DNA of 26,772 nucleotides from a virus. Position numbers and translations under genes: made by a program. The stretch covers positions 1 through 26,772 of IMG/VR virus record IMGVR_UViG_3300032316_000961. One strand, written 5' to 3'. Positions 7,020-16,481 of this stretch are shown one piece after another (position 1 is the stretch's first letter; each line of letters starts with the position of its first letter). The notes under the pieces were generated by a model. The model had not been told where the DNA came from. It saw only the letters and a program-made list of their open reading frames with translations, and searched no databases.

Positions 7020-9392
7020 ATGGCAAGCTGGCAATTCTTTCTGGGTGGCGTTCAAATCGATGAGCCAATAGGGTTCGATAAAATCGAATTTTCGGCCAAG
7101 CGGCTCGAGGGCCACGGCATCGACCAGGCATTCAGCACCGAGATTCAGTTCATTGGGAGTTCGGCAAAGATTCTAAAAAGCTATTTTGACCAGCACTACA
7201 TAAACCAGCCGCTGACCTTTGAAATCACCTCGGATGTCAACATCAACGGAAGCAACTACATTTTCTCGGGCTTCATCAACTTCGCCATCTACTCGGAGGA
7301 GCGCACGTGCGACCAGCCCGGGTGGATGGTTACGGTCGGGATCCTGGAGGACAACTTCCGCGAAAAGTTTCTGGCCCGGCAGGATGCTGAACTGGACCTG
7401 ACTCGTGAACTAGACCTCGAGGGCAATGCGATTCCGGCTCTGACTTATGATGTCATCAGGATGCACACGCAGCAGCTTTATCTGGTTGCCAAGGCTCGGA
7501 ATTACAGCCAGCAGGTCAGCAGTATATTTTACGACTTCGGAGTCGGCTGGACTCTGCCAGACTTCGCGACAACCGTGCCGGCTTACTACCAGAACACGGA
7601 CTTTCGGAGGCAGTTTGGCGATACCTTCAACCCGGTTCAGACCAAGTACAGCAGCACCAACGCGACCTTTGTTAATAACGGCAATTTTGCCCGGGATATA
7701 ACCTTCAACATTCAGATTGAGGGCGAGTTCGCGTGGAATCCATTGTCCGGGCCTCCGGTTATTGGGAATAGTGCCAACGTGGAACTATCATTTCAGAGGC
7801 TCAATAGTCTCGGAGTCGAGGTAGAGCGCACCTACCCTGCCGCATCGGGTATCAATGTCTGGAATGGCGTGGTTACCGGACTGAACTTTAACTTCGATGT
7901 AATCCAGACCTTTACCTGCCAACCCGGAGACCGAATTCTGGTGTTCATCCAGTGGGGCAGCGGTGGTAATGTGCAGGTCGGTGTCTGGAATACAGCCGAC
8001 CGAGCCTTATTTCTGATTGTGGACAAGTGCTGCCTCAACGTGACCGAACTTAACCAGGATCAGTTCGCCTCGGAGGTCAACGTGCTGAAGGTCGAGAATG
8101 CTTTCAGACGGATTCTGGAGCAAATGGTCGGTGATGCCAACACATTTGTAAGCGACACATTCAGCGAGGCCGGAGACGGGTGCTACTGGAATAACGCCAT
8201 TACCAACGGCCTCCTGATTCGTAATGCCCAGACCATCAACCGAGTGGAGGGTGGCTGCAATGACCTCATCGCAAGGCCAATCGGCTACAACACCACATTC
8301 AAAGACCTATTTGAAGGGTTGGATGGCATCTTCTGCCTGGGCTGGCAGTTTGAGCAGGACCAGTACGGGAGTTGGTACGTGAGGGTAGAGAGCCGCGATT
8401 ACTTTTATCAAAAAAACTTACAGATAGCTTCCTTTCAAAAAGTTTCTGAATTTCGCCAGACAGCATCATCGGACAAGCTGGTCAATCAGGTCAGCATCGG
8501 GTACTCGGATAATTGGAAAAACATCGCGCTCTCTGGTCAGTGGGCAATCCACACCAATCGCGAGTATTTCATCGACAACAAAGCCAAGCGCGATGGCTCC
8601 TCCGCTAAGCTGGACATCAAGTCGGACATCATTGCCGAGGGTTACGCGATCGAGTACAACCGGAGGCTGGCTTTTATCAAGGACGATTCCGGTTCCAGCG
8701 ACCAGGCGAATGACAACGTGCTGTTCATTGTCTGGCTGAATCGGTTTGAGTTGACCATTCCAGAAATCGAGAACTCACCATATGCGGTGGATGACAGCAC
8801 CGGGCCGTTTACCTTTGCTCCTGGTGAAGCCTCGGTCGCATCGGACTACATTGCAGAGAGCAACTCGATCATCGGCAACATCTACAACATCTACCACACA
8901 CCTGCCCGAGTGGCTTGCCGCTGGTGGAAGGTGCTGGGCATGCACACTTATGGCATGGCCAACCCACGGCTTCGGTACCAGTTCGGGGAGTACAACGTAG
9001 ACTACTCCAGCCGGGTTACTGGAACCGATGAGAAGGAAAGTTGCATTGAGGTGTTTGGTGGCGTGTATAGCCCACTCGAAGAGACTACCGACATTTATGC
9101 CGGGCTGCTGAATAGTGCTTATCAGGACTACCTCTTCCGGCCGATCACGATTGAGTCCACCGTGCCGCAGAGGCTCTGCGACTACATCGACATGGTGCGA
9201 CCGGGCAATGGAGTCGTAAAGATTCAGGCCGGTTCTTACACTTTTTTCGGATTCATAGAATCGGCCACAAATCGGCCGCAAGACCCGAACTCCGGCAATA
9301 CTGATTTTATCCTAACTTTGGCCAACATTGATGGCGGTGGTGGCCTCGGTGCCTTCTCGACCGGCTTCAGTAATGGATTTGATGTTTTCTAA
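7020..9392 (+). CDS. Probable distal tail / baseplate hub protein
   Basis: This 790-residue protein follows the tape measure, where siphoviruses encode distal tail and hub proteins. The N-terminal 130 residues (MASWQFFLGGVQIDEPIGFD onward) resemble a beta-rich distal-tail domain with alternating strands. The rest is a long strand-rich region with many aromatic and asparagine residues and no enzyme motif. The C-terminus is glycine rich and ends GAFSTGFSNGFDVF, a repeated AFSxGF motif. A similar motif appears in the -1 frame just after the capsid gene. The gene begins a fresh transcription unit after a terminator. The specific role is inferred from order. Confidence 0.75.
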   Translation: MASWQFFLGGVQIDEPIGFDKIEFSAKRLEGHGIDQAFSTEIQFIGSSAKILKSYFDQHYINQPLTFEITSDVNINGSNYIFSGFINFAIYSEERTCDQPGWMVTVGILEDNFREKFLARQDAELDLTRELDLEGNAIPALTYDVIRMHTQQLYLVAKARNYSQQVSSIFYDFGVGWTLPDFATTVPAYYQNTDFRRQFGDTFNPVQTKYSSTNATFVNNGNFARDITFNIQIEGEFAWNPLSGPPVIGNSANVELSFQRLNSLGVEVERTYPAASGINVWNGVVTGLNFNFDVIQTFTCQPGDRILVFIQWGSGGNVQVGVWNTADRALFLIVDKCCLNVTELNQDQFASEVNVLKVENAFRRILEQMVGDANTFVSDTFSEAGDGCYWNNAITNGLLIRNAQTINRVEGGCNDLIARPIGYNTTFKDLFEGLDGIFCLGWQFEQDQYGSWYVRVESRDYFYQKNLQIASFQKVSEFRQTASSDKLVNQVSIGYSDNWKNIALSGQWAIHTNREYFIDNKAKRDGSSAKLDIKSDIIAEGYAIEYNRRLAFIKDDSGSSDQANDNVLFIVWLNRFELTIPEIENSPYAVDDSTGPFTFAPGEASVASDYIAESNSIIGNIYNIYHTPARVACRWWKVLGMHTYGMANPRLRYQFGEYNVDYSSRVTGTDEKESCIEVFGGVYSPLEETTDIYAGLLNSAYQDYLFRPITIESTVPQRLCDYIDMVRPGNGVVKIQAGSYTFFGFIESATNRPQDPNSGNTDFILTLANIDGGGGLGAFSTGFSNGFDVF

Positions 9393-9405
9393 ACTCTAAA
9401 AAATA

Positions 9406-10653
9406 ATGCCTAATACCAGATCTCAACAAGCGACTCTGATTGCTAACAACCTGCCTGATAACACTACGCAGGACATCACACCGCAAGACCTGCGCGATGT
9501 GCTGAACGATGGAACCACCGCAGCTGCATTCGTGGATGACACCAACACCTTCACGGGTACCAACATCTTTGACAACCAAGTCCAAGTTCAGAGTGGTTAC
9601 ATCGATTGCAGCCCTGGCAACATCGAGTTGAATGACACCGCTGCCATTCTACCGGCAAATTCAAGCAGCGTTGCGATTGGAGTGGGGTTGACGGCTGTCA
9701 CTGGAACCCAGAACGTAATAATTGGCGATCAAGCTAATCAGAGCAGTGGAGATCAGAACGTGCTAATTGGCTATCAGGCCGGCAATGTAAACGCTGCCAA
9801 TAATGCGGTAAGCATCGGATATAGTGCTGGCGATAATAACATCGGTGATAAGTTGGTAGCCATAGGGTTCGGCCCGTCCAGTAGCAATCAAGGCGATAAT
9901 TGTGTGGCAATCGGCTACTCACCGCTTAATAGTAATACCAGTGACGAGTGCATAGGCATCGGCACTTTTGCCGGCCAAAGCAATAATGGAACCAACCTGA
10001 TTGCCATAGGTGAACTTGCCGGCCAAAATAATTCATCGGCCGACTGCGTTTTTATCGGAAAGCAAGCCGGCCAGGATAGTGCTGGTAGCAGTTCAGGTGT
10101 TATTGCCATCGGGCTAAATGCTGGATTTGAAAATGACGGGGAACTAAATGTCTACATCGGCCAAGATGCAGGCTTTTCGGCTACAACAGAACAAAGTGTA
10201 GGAGTCGGTTATAGTTCAGGTTCGGCCAATAGTGGCAATAACGTAACATTTATAGGTGCCGGATCAGGTGGTACTAATACGGGCAATGCCGTAGTTGGTG
10301 TTGGCAACTCCTCTGCTAATAACAACACCGGAGATGATGTAATTGGTATAGGTACCAATGCGGCCGGTGGTAACACAGCCGATAATTGCATAGCTATTGG
10401 CACTGCTGCCGGCCAGAATAATACTAGTCCATATGCGATTTTTTTAGGTTATCAGGCCGGGATTGGAGTAACGCAAAGCACTGAAACCGGCCTTGTTGGA
10501 ATAAGGACCGAGTATTTGCCAGTTTTTGCGAATCACAACCTTGCCGAAGCTGCCATTACAACTGGCAACGGTTATATTGCCGGAACCACGTATCTCTACC
10601 GCTGTGAATCATTTGGATCGCATACAAATTACATAGGCTGGGTTTCTCTGTAA
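9406..10653 (+). CDS. Trimeric tail fibre / adhesin with YadA-head-like repeats
   Basis: This 415-residue protein has an N-terminal segment of about 85 residues, probably attachment to the tail, then about 17 repeats of roughly 16 residues (residues 88-360) built on the pattern V-x-I-G-x-x-A-G-x-N-N-x-G. This is the left-handed beta-roll of YadA-head/Hep_Hag domains, which form trimers and bind surfaces. The last 55 residues form a capping domain with LYRCESFGSHTNYIGWVSL. It has no metal-binding motif. A role as a side or tip fibre contacting the host is likely. The repeat region uses more A/T-ending codons (GGT, AAT, ATA) than the flanking genes. Confidence 0.85.
   Translation: MPNTRSQQATLIANNLPDNTTQDITPQDLRDVLNDGTTAAAFVDDTNTFTGTNIFDNQVQVQSGYIDCSPGNIELNDTAAILPANSSSVAIGVGLTAVTGTQNVIIGDQANQSSGDQNVLIGYQAGNVNAANNAVSIGYSAGDNNIGDKLVAIGFGPSSSNQGDNCVAIGYSPLNSNTSDECIGIGTFAGQSNNGTNLIAIGELAGQNNSSADCVFIGKQAGQDSAGSSSGVIAIGLNAGFENDGELNVYIGQDAGFSATTEQSVGVGYSSGSANSGNNVTFIGAGSGGTNTGNAVVGVGNSSANNNTGDDVIGIGTNAAGGNTADNCIAIGTAAGQNNTSPYAIFLGYQAGIGVTQSTETGLVGIRTEYLPVFANHNLAEAAITTGNGYIAGTTYLYRCESFGSHTNYIGWVSL
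9667..10485 (+). repeat. Coding repeats, about 17 units of about 48 bases
   Basis: Degenerate tandem repeats encode the IGxxAGxNNxG beta-roll. The IG dipeptides fall at about residues 91, 106, 121, 137, 153, 169, 185, 201, 217, 235, 251, 283, 314, 331 and on, with the period close to 16 and occasional 15, 17 or 18. Confidence 0.8.
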
Positions 10654-10654
10654 T

Positions 10655-12724
10655 ATGCCGACTCTATCGCCATTTTACCGGTTTACTCCGGCATCGCTGA
10701 ATGCTGGGTTCGGGCCTGAAAATGGCCGAATCGATGACATACTTATTTACATCAACACGAACGTATTCACGATAGATGACCTGGTCGGGCTGAATATTCA
10801 GCAGGCCATCAACCTGATAAAGCTGAACTTCGCGTCCTACAACGTGCCACTGATTCAGGCCGGGCTTGAGTTGATTTACCCAAGTCCGTGGCCGACAATT
10901 ACCGGAATCCAGACTTTGAATTTTCAACTGAGAAACCTGCAATTTTCGGGATTCATCGACATATCCATCACGCTCAATGCCGGGGTGGTAGTTGGCAACT
11001 CTTACACCTACACGGCCAGCCTCGTCTCGACAACGGTAACGGAGCCGGCTTTGACCAACGTAGAAGCTGATGTCCAGTCGGCTCTCCGGGTGGTGGACTA
11101 CAACGGTGCGGCCTTCTTTCCGCTGGAGTACAACTACCAACAGAGCGTGGCTTACTCCAGCATTGCCAACGGGCGCAACTGGATTCTGGATGGCGATAAT
11201 CCGGTGCCAGACCCACTCCCGGTCTCACCTTACGCCACACCACGGAGACAGACTTTCCCGGCTCTGACGGCTAACCAGACCTACATGCTGACCATACTTG
11301 GTAAGATCATCGAGTTCAGTCGCATCGGCACACCGACAGACACTGACATCGTGAACTTTGTCAGTAATACTTTCCTGCCGAATGACTACGTTGGGGTAAT
11401 CTGGAACAACGGCAGCTTTGTGGAGTTCGGATTTTTCGCCAGCGACCATGCCTTCCGCATTGTGGGCGAGTTTATCTACGATTGGCAATGGCAGCGATTC
11501 TACCGACCGAGCGAGGACACCGTCCAAAACAGCTACATTCTAAGTCTATACTTAGGCGATAACTTGCCTTACCAGCCCAAGACAACCTTTGCCGGCTTTC
11601 TTTACGCCATCTGGGAGTTGGAATACTGGGATCTCGACTTCATCCACTTTGACAACTGCCCGGAGCCGAACGCTCAGTCCTACCTAATGCCAATTAAGCA
11701 GGGCGATGTCTACCAGTTCAACGTGCCGGTGGAAGACGGTAACCTGGTCGGCCTGACCGATGTGCTGGTCGGAATAATGACCGAAGACGAGGTGTTCATT
11801 CAGCAGATTGGCACCGCGACCACTGCCTGCCGCAGTTATGTCTGGCAGCTGGATGCCGAGTATGAATCCAACCCACCTTTTTTCCTATACATCACAACGG
11901 ACGGCAATTTCAGCATTGACGATTCGCTGTTTTTTTTCGAGCCTACCGGAGGGCCATTCGCGACCACGCTCGAGGCATTGCAGGCTATCGATGCCCAGCT
12001 GACGATAGGCAATTTCTCCTTTGTGCCGAATGGTACCGGCTGGACGGTAACCTGGAACATTCCTCCCGGCTATCCGGCCGATGCCATTGTGGGGAGTACC
12101 AGCTACTCCGAATCCGGGGAACCATTCCCGTTCGTCAATCAGATTGAAGCCGACCTATGCTGCGGCACCCAGTTCAGGGCATCGGTAACCATACCACCGC
12201 TGGCTGATGGCTGCTATAAATTCTGCCTCTACAACCTGAGCGAAGAGGTCAACCAACTCTACTCGGTCAGTCAACTTCTCCAAATGAAAAGCTGGGATTG
12301 CTTCTCGCAGATCCTGGAGTTTTGGGGAGCGATGCAGACCGTGACCGAGGGCTTCGATTACTACGGAGACTGGAAGCAACGCATCCGGGTGGACCTGCAA
12401 TCGGGTGGAGATCGTGTAAAAATTGAAGAAAGCATATATCGCAATTCGGATGGTACCTACCAGCGGCCATCCAACTTTAGCGATAAAACGGTAAGTTTGC
12501 ATACAGATTATATCGACTTGCCAACGCAGAATGCTCTGCTTGCTGCCACCAGGCACCCAGCATTCGTGCTAGCTGGTCAGTCGCTATTCGTCACCGGTGA
12601 TGTCGAGGTTGCCACGACTCAGGACAACACTACGGAGACATCCTTTTCGACCTTGGCCCAAGTCAAGTTCGAGGCGCAAATCCAAGGCTTCCAGCCTAAA
12701 AACAATCCCTGCGAAGGGTGCTAA
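10655..12724 (+). CDS. Large tail/baseplate structural protein
   Basis: This 689-residue protein begins one base after the fibre gene stop. It is strand rich with many aromatic residues and prolines, consistent with beta-sandwich baseplate or receptor-binding modules, and has no enzyme motif. The C-terminal third contains a pair of cysteine clusters (CCGTQF near residue 500 and CYKFC) and the protein ends NPCEGC. I do not recognise a named family; position between the fibre and the possible tail tube gene suggests tail tip or host contact. The T8 run at 11930-11937 is in frame and the gene continues normally past it. Confidence 0.7.
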   Translation: MPTLSPFYRFTPASLNAGFGPENGRIDDILIYINTNVFTIDDLVGLNIQQAINLIKLNFASYNVPLIQAGLELIYPSPWPTITGIQTLNFQLRNLQFSGFIDISITLNAGVVVGNSYTYTASLVSTTVTEPALTNVEADVQSALRVVDYNGAAFFPLEYNYQQSVAYSSIANGRNWILDGDNPVPDPLPVSPYATPRRQTFPALTANQTYMLTILGKIIEFSRIGTPTDTDIVNFVSNTFLPNDYVGVIWNNGSFVEFGFFASDHAFRIVGEFIYDWQWQRFYRPSEDTVQNSYILSLYLGDNLPYQPKTTFAGFLYAIWELEYWDLDFIHFDNCPEPNAQSYLMPIKQGDVYQFNVPVEDGNLVGLTDVLVGIMTEDEVFIQQIGTATTACRSYVWQLDAEYESNPPFFLYITTDGNFSIDDSLFFFEPTGGPFATTLEALQAIDAQLTIGNFSFVPNGTGWTVTWNIPPGYPADAIVGSTSYSESGEPFPFVNQIEADLCCGTQFRASVTIPPLADGCYKFCLYNLSEEVNQLYSVSQLLQMKSWDCFSQILEFWGAMQTVTEGFDYYGDWKQRIRVDLQSGGDRVKIEESIYRNSDGTYQRPSNFSDKTVSLHTDYIDLPTQNALLAATRHPAFVLAGQSLFVTGDVEVATTQDNTTETSFSTLAQVKFEAQIQGFQPKNNPCEGC

Positions 12725-12729
12725 ATCCA

Positions 12730-13572
12730 ATGAATTTACTACTGACTTGTCCTCCAGAGCCATGTTATTCTAACATCGCCTGCGACATCGAAAAAGAAGG
12801 CCGGGTGGTTGCGGTGGTTTTCGTTAAGAAATCATCGTCCAGCCTCGTCAATAAGACCTCACAAGCCGCATGGCTTAACTCGTTTTGGTCGCTGGCTCTT
12901 ACCGGTGATGCCATCCTGATTCTGAATATCAGCGGTGAAAAGCCTCGGCCTGAAACTGCGACTCTTCCCGGTCGCGGCCGTCAGCCAAACAAAATGGGCG
13001 CGAAGACTCACACTCTTAATCTATTTGATATGCAGATTGTCGGCAATGTTCAGTTCTACAATGACATGCTGAAATCCAGCATCAACTATGACCTCTACTA
13101 CATCACACCCGATCTGATCTGGGATGCAAGCGGTCAGGTTGTGACCGTCAACGGTGATGTGGTCATCCAGAATGACCTGACGCAGTACATCTCTGGCGAG
13201 GTGACGGTGATGTGGCAGCAGAATGGAACTCCGCTTCCTTATGACTTCCAAGACACCGTAATCAACGAGGGGCTGAACTACATCGTGAGCGGAGCCACAG
13301 CGGTTACCATTGGATGCGCAGGTGGTGAGACTGAGTCCTACACCGCAGCACTGAATCAGCCGGTATCGGCAGCACTGCCCAACATCGTCTGGTCTATTTC
13401 TGGCGATCAGGATGCTATCGATGCAACCGGTGCGGTGATGGATGCTACCACGGGAATAGTGGAATTTAATGCTATCGATGACGGCACTTATCAGCTTCAG
13501 GTGGTTGCAACTAGCGAGACCGGCTGCGTAATCGGCACTCTGCTTATTACCGTTACCTCTACCTGCGACTAA
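12730..13572 (+). CDS. Possible tail tube protein with Ig-like C-terminal domain
   Basis: From ATG 12730 this is 280 residues (GTG at 12718 would add four). The N-terminal ~175 residues include LNLFDMQIVGNVQFYNDML and strand-rich stretches; a tail tube role is possible but not shown. The C-terminal ~90 residues (VTIGCAGGETESYTA, then GTYQLQVVATSETGC) look like an Ig-like domain of the kind often appended to virion surface proteins. Cysteines cluster at the N-terminus (TCPPEPCYSNIAC). It is followed after two bases by the portal gene. An alternative is another baseplate component. Confidence 0.6.
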   Translation: MNLLLTCPPEPCYSNIACDIEKEGRVVAVVFVKKSSSSLVNKTSQAAWLNSFWSLALTGDAILILNISGEKPRPETATLPGRGRQPNKMGAKTHTLNLFDMQIVGNVQFYNDMLKSSINYDLYYITPDLIWDASGQVVTVNGDVVIQNDLTQYISGEVTVMWQQNGTPLPYDFQDTVINEGLNYIVSGATAVTIGCAGGETESYTAALNQPVSAALPNIVWSISGDQDAIDATGAVMDATTGIVEFNAIDDGTYQLQVVATSETGCVIGTLLITVTSTCD

Positions 13573-13574
13573 CC

Positions 13575-15392
13575 ATGAACGAAGAGTTAATCGGGGTAAT
13601 CCTTGACATCGTCAACGACCCGGAGTATCGCAACGGGGAGACTGAATTTCTCGAAAAGATTCGGGAGATTGCAGAGCAGCTTGCTCCGCACTTTGACGAG
13701 GAATACCCCGAGGAACTCTTACGCCATAATCACCCAGGTGAGGAAGAGTGGGCGAAAGCCTACCGGAAGCATCGCTGGACTGCCGTCTCCATGATGGTAA
13801 CCGGCCGGATTAAGACAACGTTGTCCAAGATTCAGCAGGCTGATGACTTTCGCATTAAGATTAATGATGACCCGGCAATGACCGGCATCATCGCGGAGAA
13901 CAGCTTTAAGAAATACCTTTTCGAGGATCAGCCTAAATTCAAGTCTCTCGAGGCTTGGGCATTTCAGATTTTTCTCGACACCTATCTGAAGGATGCCAAT
14001 GCGGTGGTTGTGGTTCTGCCTGACCTTTCCAAGTTCTGCTACTCCGGGAACCCGGAGGACATCGACTGGAGCCGGCCTTACCCTCAGATTTATGAATCTG
14101 AAGACATTCACTACCACACGGAGTCTGGGTGCATCGTCCGGGTGAAAGATTACAAAGGACCAGGTGCGGATGGATTCATAAAAAAGTGGGATCAGTTCCT
14201 GGCGATAAGTAAAGAGGGGCTGGTGTTGTGCCGGGCCTATCGGGAGTATGTGGCTGACGAAAATGCGTTTAAGGCTTTCCCGGTCGAGTATCAGTTCGAT
14301 AAGCTGCCGGTCTTCGTGGCCGGAAATGTGCTTTATGAACTGGAGCAGGGCCAGCCAGTGTATGAGTCGGTCCTTCAGCCATGCGTGCCGGCATTGAATG
14401 AGATGATCTACCGGCACTCGGAAATCATCGTCAACTGGGCATTACACGGTAATCCACAGCGGTGGCAGGTGGTCGGGAAGAGGTGCAAGACTTGCAACGG
14501 CACCGGCAAAATTGAAGACCGGAAGAGTTCTACCATTGCCACATGTCGGACCTGCAATGGCTCTGGCTGCGGTGAATCGGAAGGCTCACCATTTAAGGTC
14601 ATCGAGGTCAACATCCAGCAGCCCAATGCGCTGAATCCGAATGTTGCCAACGTTCCGGTGCCTCCGGCCGGCTATGTGGAGCGCGACACCAAGGCTCTCG
14701 AAGCGCAACAGAAGGACATCGATGAGCAGGCGTACAAGGCTCTGGCTGCGGTCGGGCTTGAGTTACTTGCCCAGGTGCCGGCTGCGCAAAGTGGCATTGC
14801 AAAGCAATACGACCGGAAGGAAATCAACACCTTCTTTTTCAAGGTCGCGGTTCAGATTGAGACTATCATGGTTCAGGTGGCCGAGGCCGAGTTCTACCAG
14901 CGATACAATGCGCTGGGCATCTACCCTCTGCTGACACCAGAGCGGAAAATGGAGGCCATGCCGAAAATCACGATACCATCGGATTTTGACATTTTGACCA
15001 TCGAGATTGTCGGAGAGCAGCTGAAGAAGGCCAAGGATGGCAAGTTTAGCCCGGTGATAACCTACGGCCTCGAGAGCGACTACGTGCAGAAACTATATGG
15101 CGAGGATTCGTACCAGCTGTACATCCTGAAAATGCTGAACATCCATGATCCTCTGCCCTTTTTGACCGTCAACGAAAAGACGGTGTTGAAAGAGTCGGGT
15201 GGCTGCACTGAGGAGGATTACATCCTCAGCAATTACCTACCATCGTTTATCGCAGAGTTGACCTATTCGGACCCGACATGGAAAAAGAAGCCGATGGAGG
15301 AGCAGAGGGCCGACCTGGTCCAGATGGCGAAGGATAAGCAGCAGCAGGTGCGAGCCGGATTAATACCCGTGTCTGAGCGATTATTGGTATGA
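13575..15392 (+). CDS. Portal protein with DnaJ-like zinc motifs
   Basis: This 605-residue protein is the probable portal, the dodecameric ring through which DNA enters the head. Support comes from length, an acidic helical N-terminus, a central RVKDYKGPGADGFIKKW-type region, the helical QQKDIDEQAYKALAAVGLEL segment and its place immediately before a MuF-like gene, overlapping it by ATGA. Between residues 304 and 331 it carries CKTCNGTG and CRTCNGSG, two CxxCxGxG motifs as in DnaJ zinc-binding domains, unexpected in a portal. No portal-family motif is diagnostic by eye, so the call combines content and position. Confidence 0.8.
   Translation: MNEELIGVILDIVNDPEYRNGETEFLEKIREIAEQLAPHFDEEYPEELLRHNHPGEEEWAKAYRKHRWTAVSMMVTGRIKTTLSKIQQADDFRIKINDDPAMTGIIAENSFKKYLFEDQPKFKSLEAWAFQIFLDTYLKDANAVVVVLPDLSKFCYSGNPEDIDWSRPYPQIYESEDIHYHTESGCIVRVKDYKGPGADGFIKKWDQFLAISKEGLVLCRAYREYVADENAFKAFPVEYQFDKLPVFVAGNVLYELEQGQPVYESVLQPCVPALNEMIYRHSEIIVNWALHGNPQRWQVVGKRCKTCNGTGKIEDRKSSTIATCRTCNGSGCGESEGSPFKVIEVNIQQPNALNPNVANVPVPPAGYVERDTKALEAQQKDIDEQAYKALAAVGLELLAQVPAAQSGIAKQYDRKEINTFFFKVAVQIETIMVQVAEAEFYQRYNALGIYPLLTPERKMEAMPKITIPSDFDILTIEIVGEQLKKAKDGKFSPVITYGLESDYVQKLYGEDSYQLYILKMLNIHDPLPFLTVNEKTVLKESGGCTEEDYILSNYLPSFIAELTYSDPTWKKKPMEEQRADLVQMAKDKQQQVRAGLIPVSERLLV
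14484..14567 (+). other. Paired CxxCxGxG motifs within the portal gene
   Basis: Residues 304-311 (CKTCNGTG, bases 14484-14507) and 324-331 (CRTCNGSG, bases 14544-14567) form one likely four-cysteine zinc site separated by 12 residues (KIEDRKSSTIAT). DnaJ proteins use four such motifs, so this is half a DnaJ-type set. Confidence 0.8.
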
Positions 15393-16255
15393 CCGACAAG
15401 CTGGATGCGATCATAAAAAGGATTCAGGAAAAGCAACTGGCCCTGGAGAATGGCATGGATGACAGCCTACCGAGAGTCTTCCGCGACCTGAGCAATCAGG
15501 TCATCGACATGGCGGCTGACTACCCAATCAATGCTGCCGACCGAGCCGAGCGCATCCGGGCAATCATTGACTTTAAGCGCACGGTAACCGCAGCCGTAGC
15601 CAATAACCCGGAGTACATCGACCAGGTGGCTCTGCTGACTGAAGGCTTTGCGGATTTGAAAAGTCTCTCGGACCAATACTTTAGCGAGTTGATTGACAAT
15701 TACAACGCCAAGGATGAATTGTACCGGGAGATCCTCCGGGCCAACATCGACCTGACCCGTAGCAACCTACTCGGTGCCGGCATCCAGGAGAACTTCGGAA
15801 ATGCGATTACCGAGGTGCTGAAAGCCAACGCGAGTGGCACTACCAGTCGCGCAAAGCTGAACGAGATCATGCGCCAGTTTATCACGGGAACCGACCAGCA
15901 GAAAGCCTACCTGGAGCGGTACGTTAAGCAAACCACGCAAGATGCCGTGATGACATTCAGCCGGGAGTACAATGATACCGTTGCTGCCGACCTCAACTTG
16001 CAATACTACTTTTACCAAGGTACCCTCATTCAAGACTCGCGGCCATTCTGCAAGGCCCGGGCCGGTCGCTATTACAAAAAGTCAGAGGTGCAAAGCTGGG
16101 CCAAACTCGGCAACTGGGATGGCCGGAAGCCGGGAACAAACGCGGTCACTATATTTACTTACGCAGGTGGCTATGGCTGCCGGCACGAACTTTACCCGGT
16201 CACCAAAACTATTTACGAACTTGCCAAAAAACGAGGCGATGCCGGAATGCGATGA
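15389..16255 (+). CDS. MuF-like minor head protein
   Basis: This 288-residue protein follows the portal and overlaps it (ATGA). A helical N-terminal two thirds leads to a C-terminal MuF-type motif: QGTLIQDSRPFCKARAGR, then W and GNWDGRKPG, then GYGCRHELYPV. MuF proteins ride with the portal and are often ejected or needed for head assembly. The conserved C and H residues of the C-terminal motif are all present and no toxin domain is fused. The stop overlaps the next start (ATGA). Confidence 0.85.
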   Translation: MTDKLDAIIKRIQEKQLALENGMDDSLPRVFRDLSNQVIDMAADYPINAADRAERIRAIIDFKRTVTAAVANNPEYIDQVALLTEGFADLKSLSDQYFSELIDNYNAKDELYREILRANIDLTRSNLLGAGIQENFGNAITEVLKANASGTTSRAKLNEIMRQFITGTDQQKAYLERYVKQTTQDAVMTFSREYNDTVAADLNLQYYFYQGTLIQDSRPFCKARAGRYYKKSEVQSWAKLGNWDGRKPGTNAVTIFTYAGGYGCRHELYPVTKTIYELAKKRGDAGMR

Positions 16256-16479
16256 ATAAGAAATTCAAAACCAAAGTCGGTGGCCGGACCATCAAGTTCG
16301 GGGCGAAAGGCTACTCCATTGCACCAGGCACTGCCAAGGGCGATGCCTACTGCGCGAGGTCGGCCTCCATCCCTAAATGCGCGAATCCCCCTTGCCCGAA
16401 TGACCTCAGCCGTCAGGCTTGGGGCTGTGTCGGCAAAAAGTCTGTAAAATCAAAAGCCAAGAAATTCAAACGAGCATAA
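16252..16479 (+). CDS. Small basic Cys-containing protein
   Basis: This 75-residue protein is basic at both ends (MNKKFKTK and KKSVKSKAKKFKRA) with a central region holding C34, C43, C48 and C59 (CARSASIPKC, NPPCPN, WGC). The four cysteines suggest a small zinc-binding or disulfide fold. It is translationally coupled to the MuF-like gene. The composition would fit a nucleic-acid-associated head component. I do not recognise an established function. Confidence 0.65.
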   Translation: MNKKFKTKVGGRTIKFGAKGYSIAPGTAKGDAYCARSASIPKCANPPCPNDLSRQAWGCVGKKSVKSKAKKFKRA

Positions 16480-16481
16480 CC

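Noticed and set aside
11930-11937. A run of eight T in frame within the large tail protein gene, resembling a slippery site
   Set aside because: The gene continues in frame 0 for 790 more bases with good protein character, and the -1 frame gives poor protein and no sensible end. It shows that T runs also occur here by chance.
3465-12743. Shared 14 bases ATGAATTTACTACT at the starts of the genes at 3465 and 12730
   Set aside because: The proteins diverge immediately after MNLLL and the flanks do not match; too short to call a repeat.
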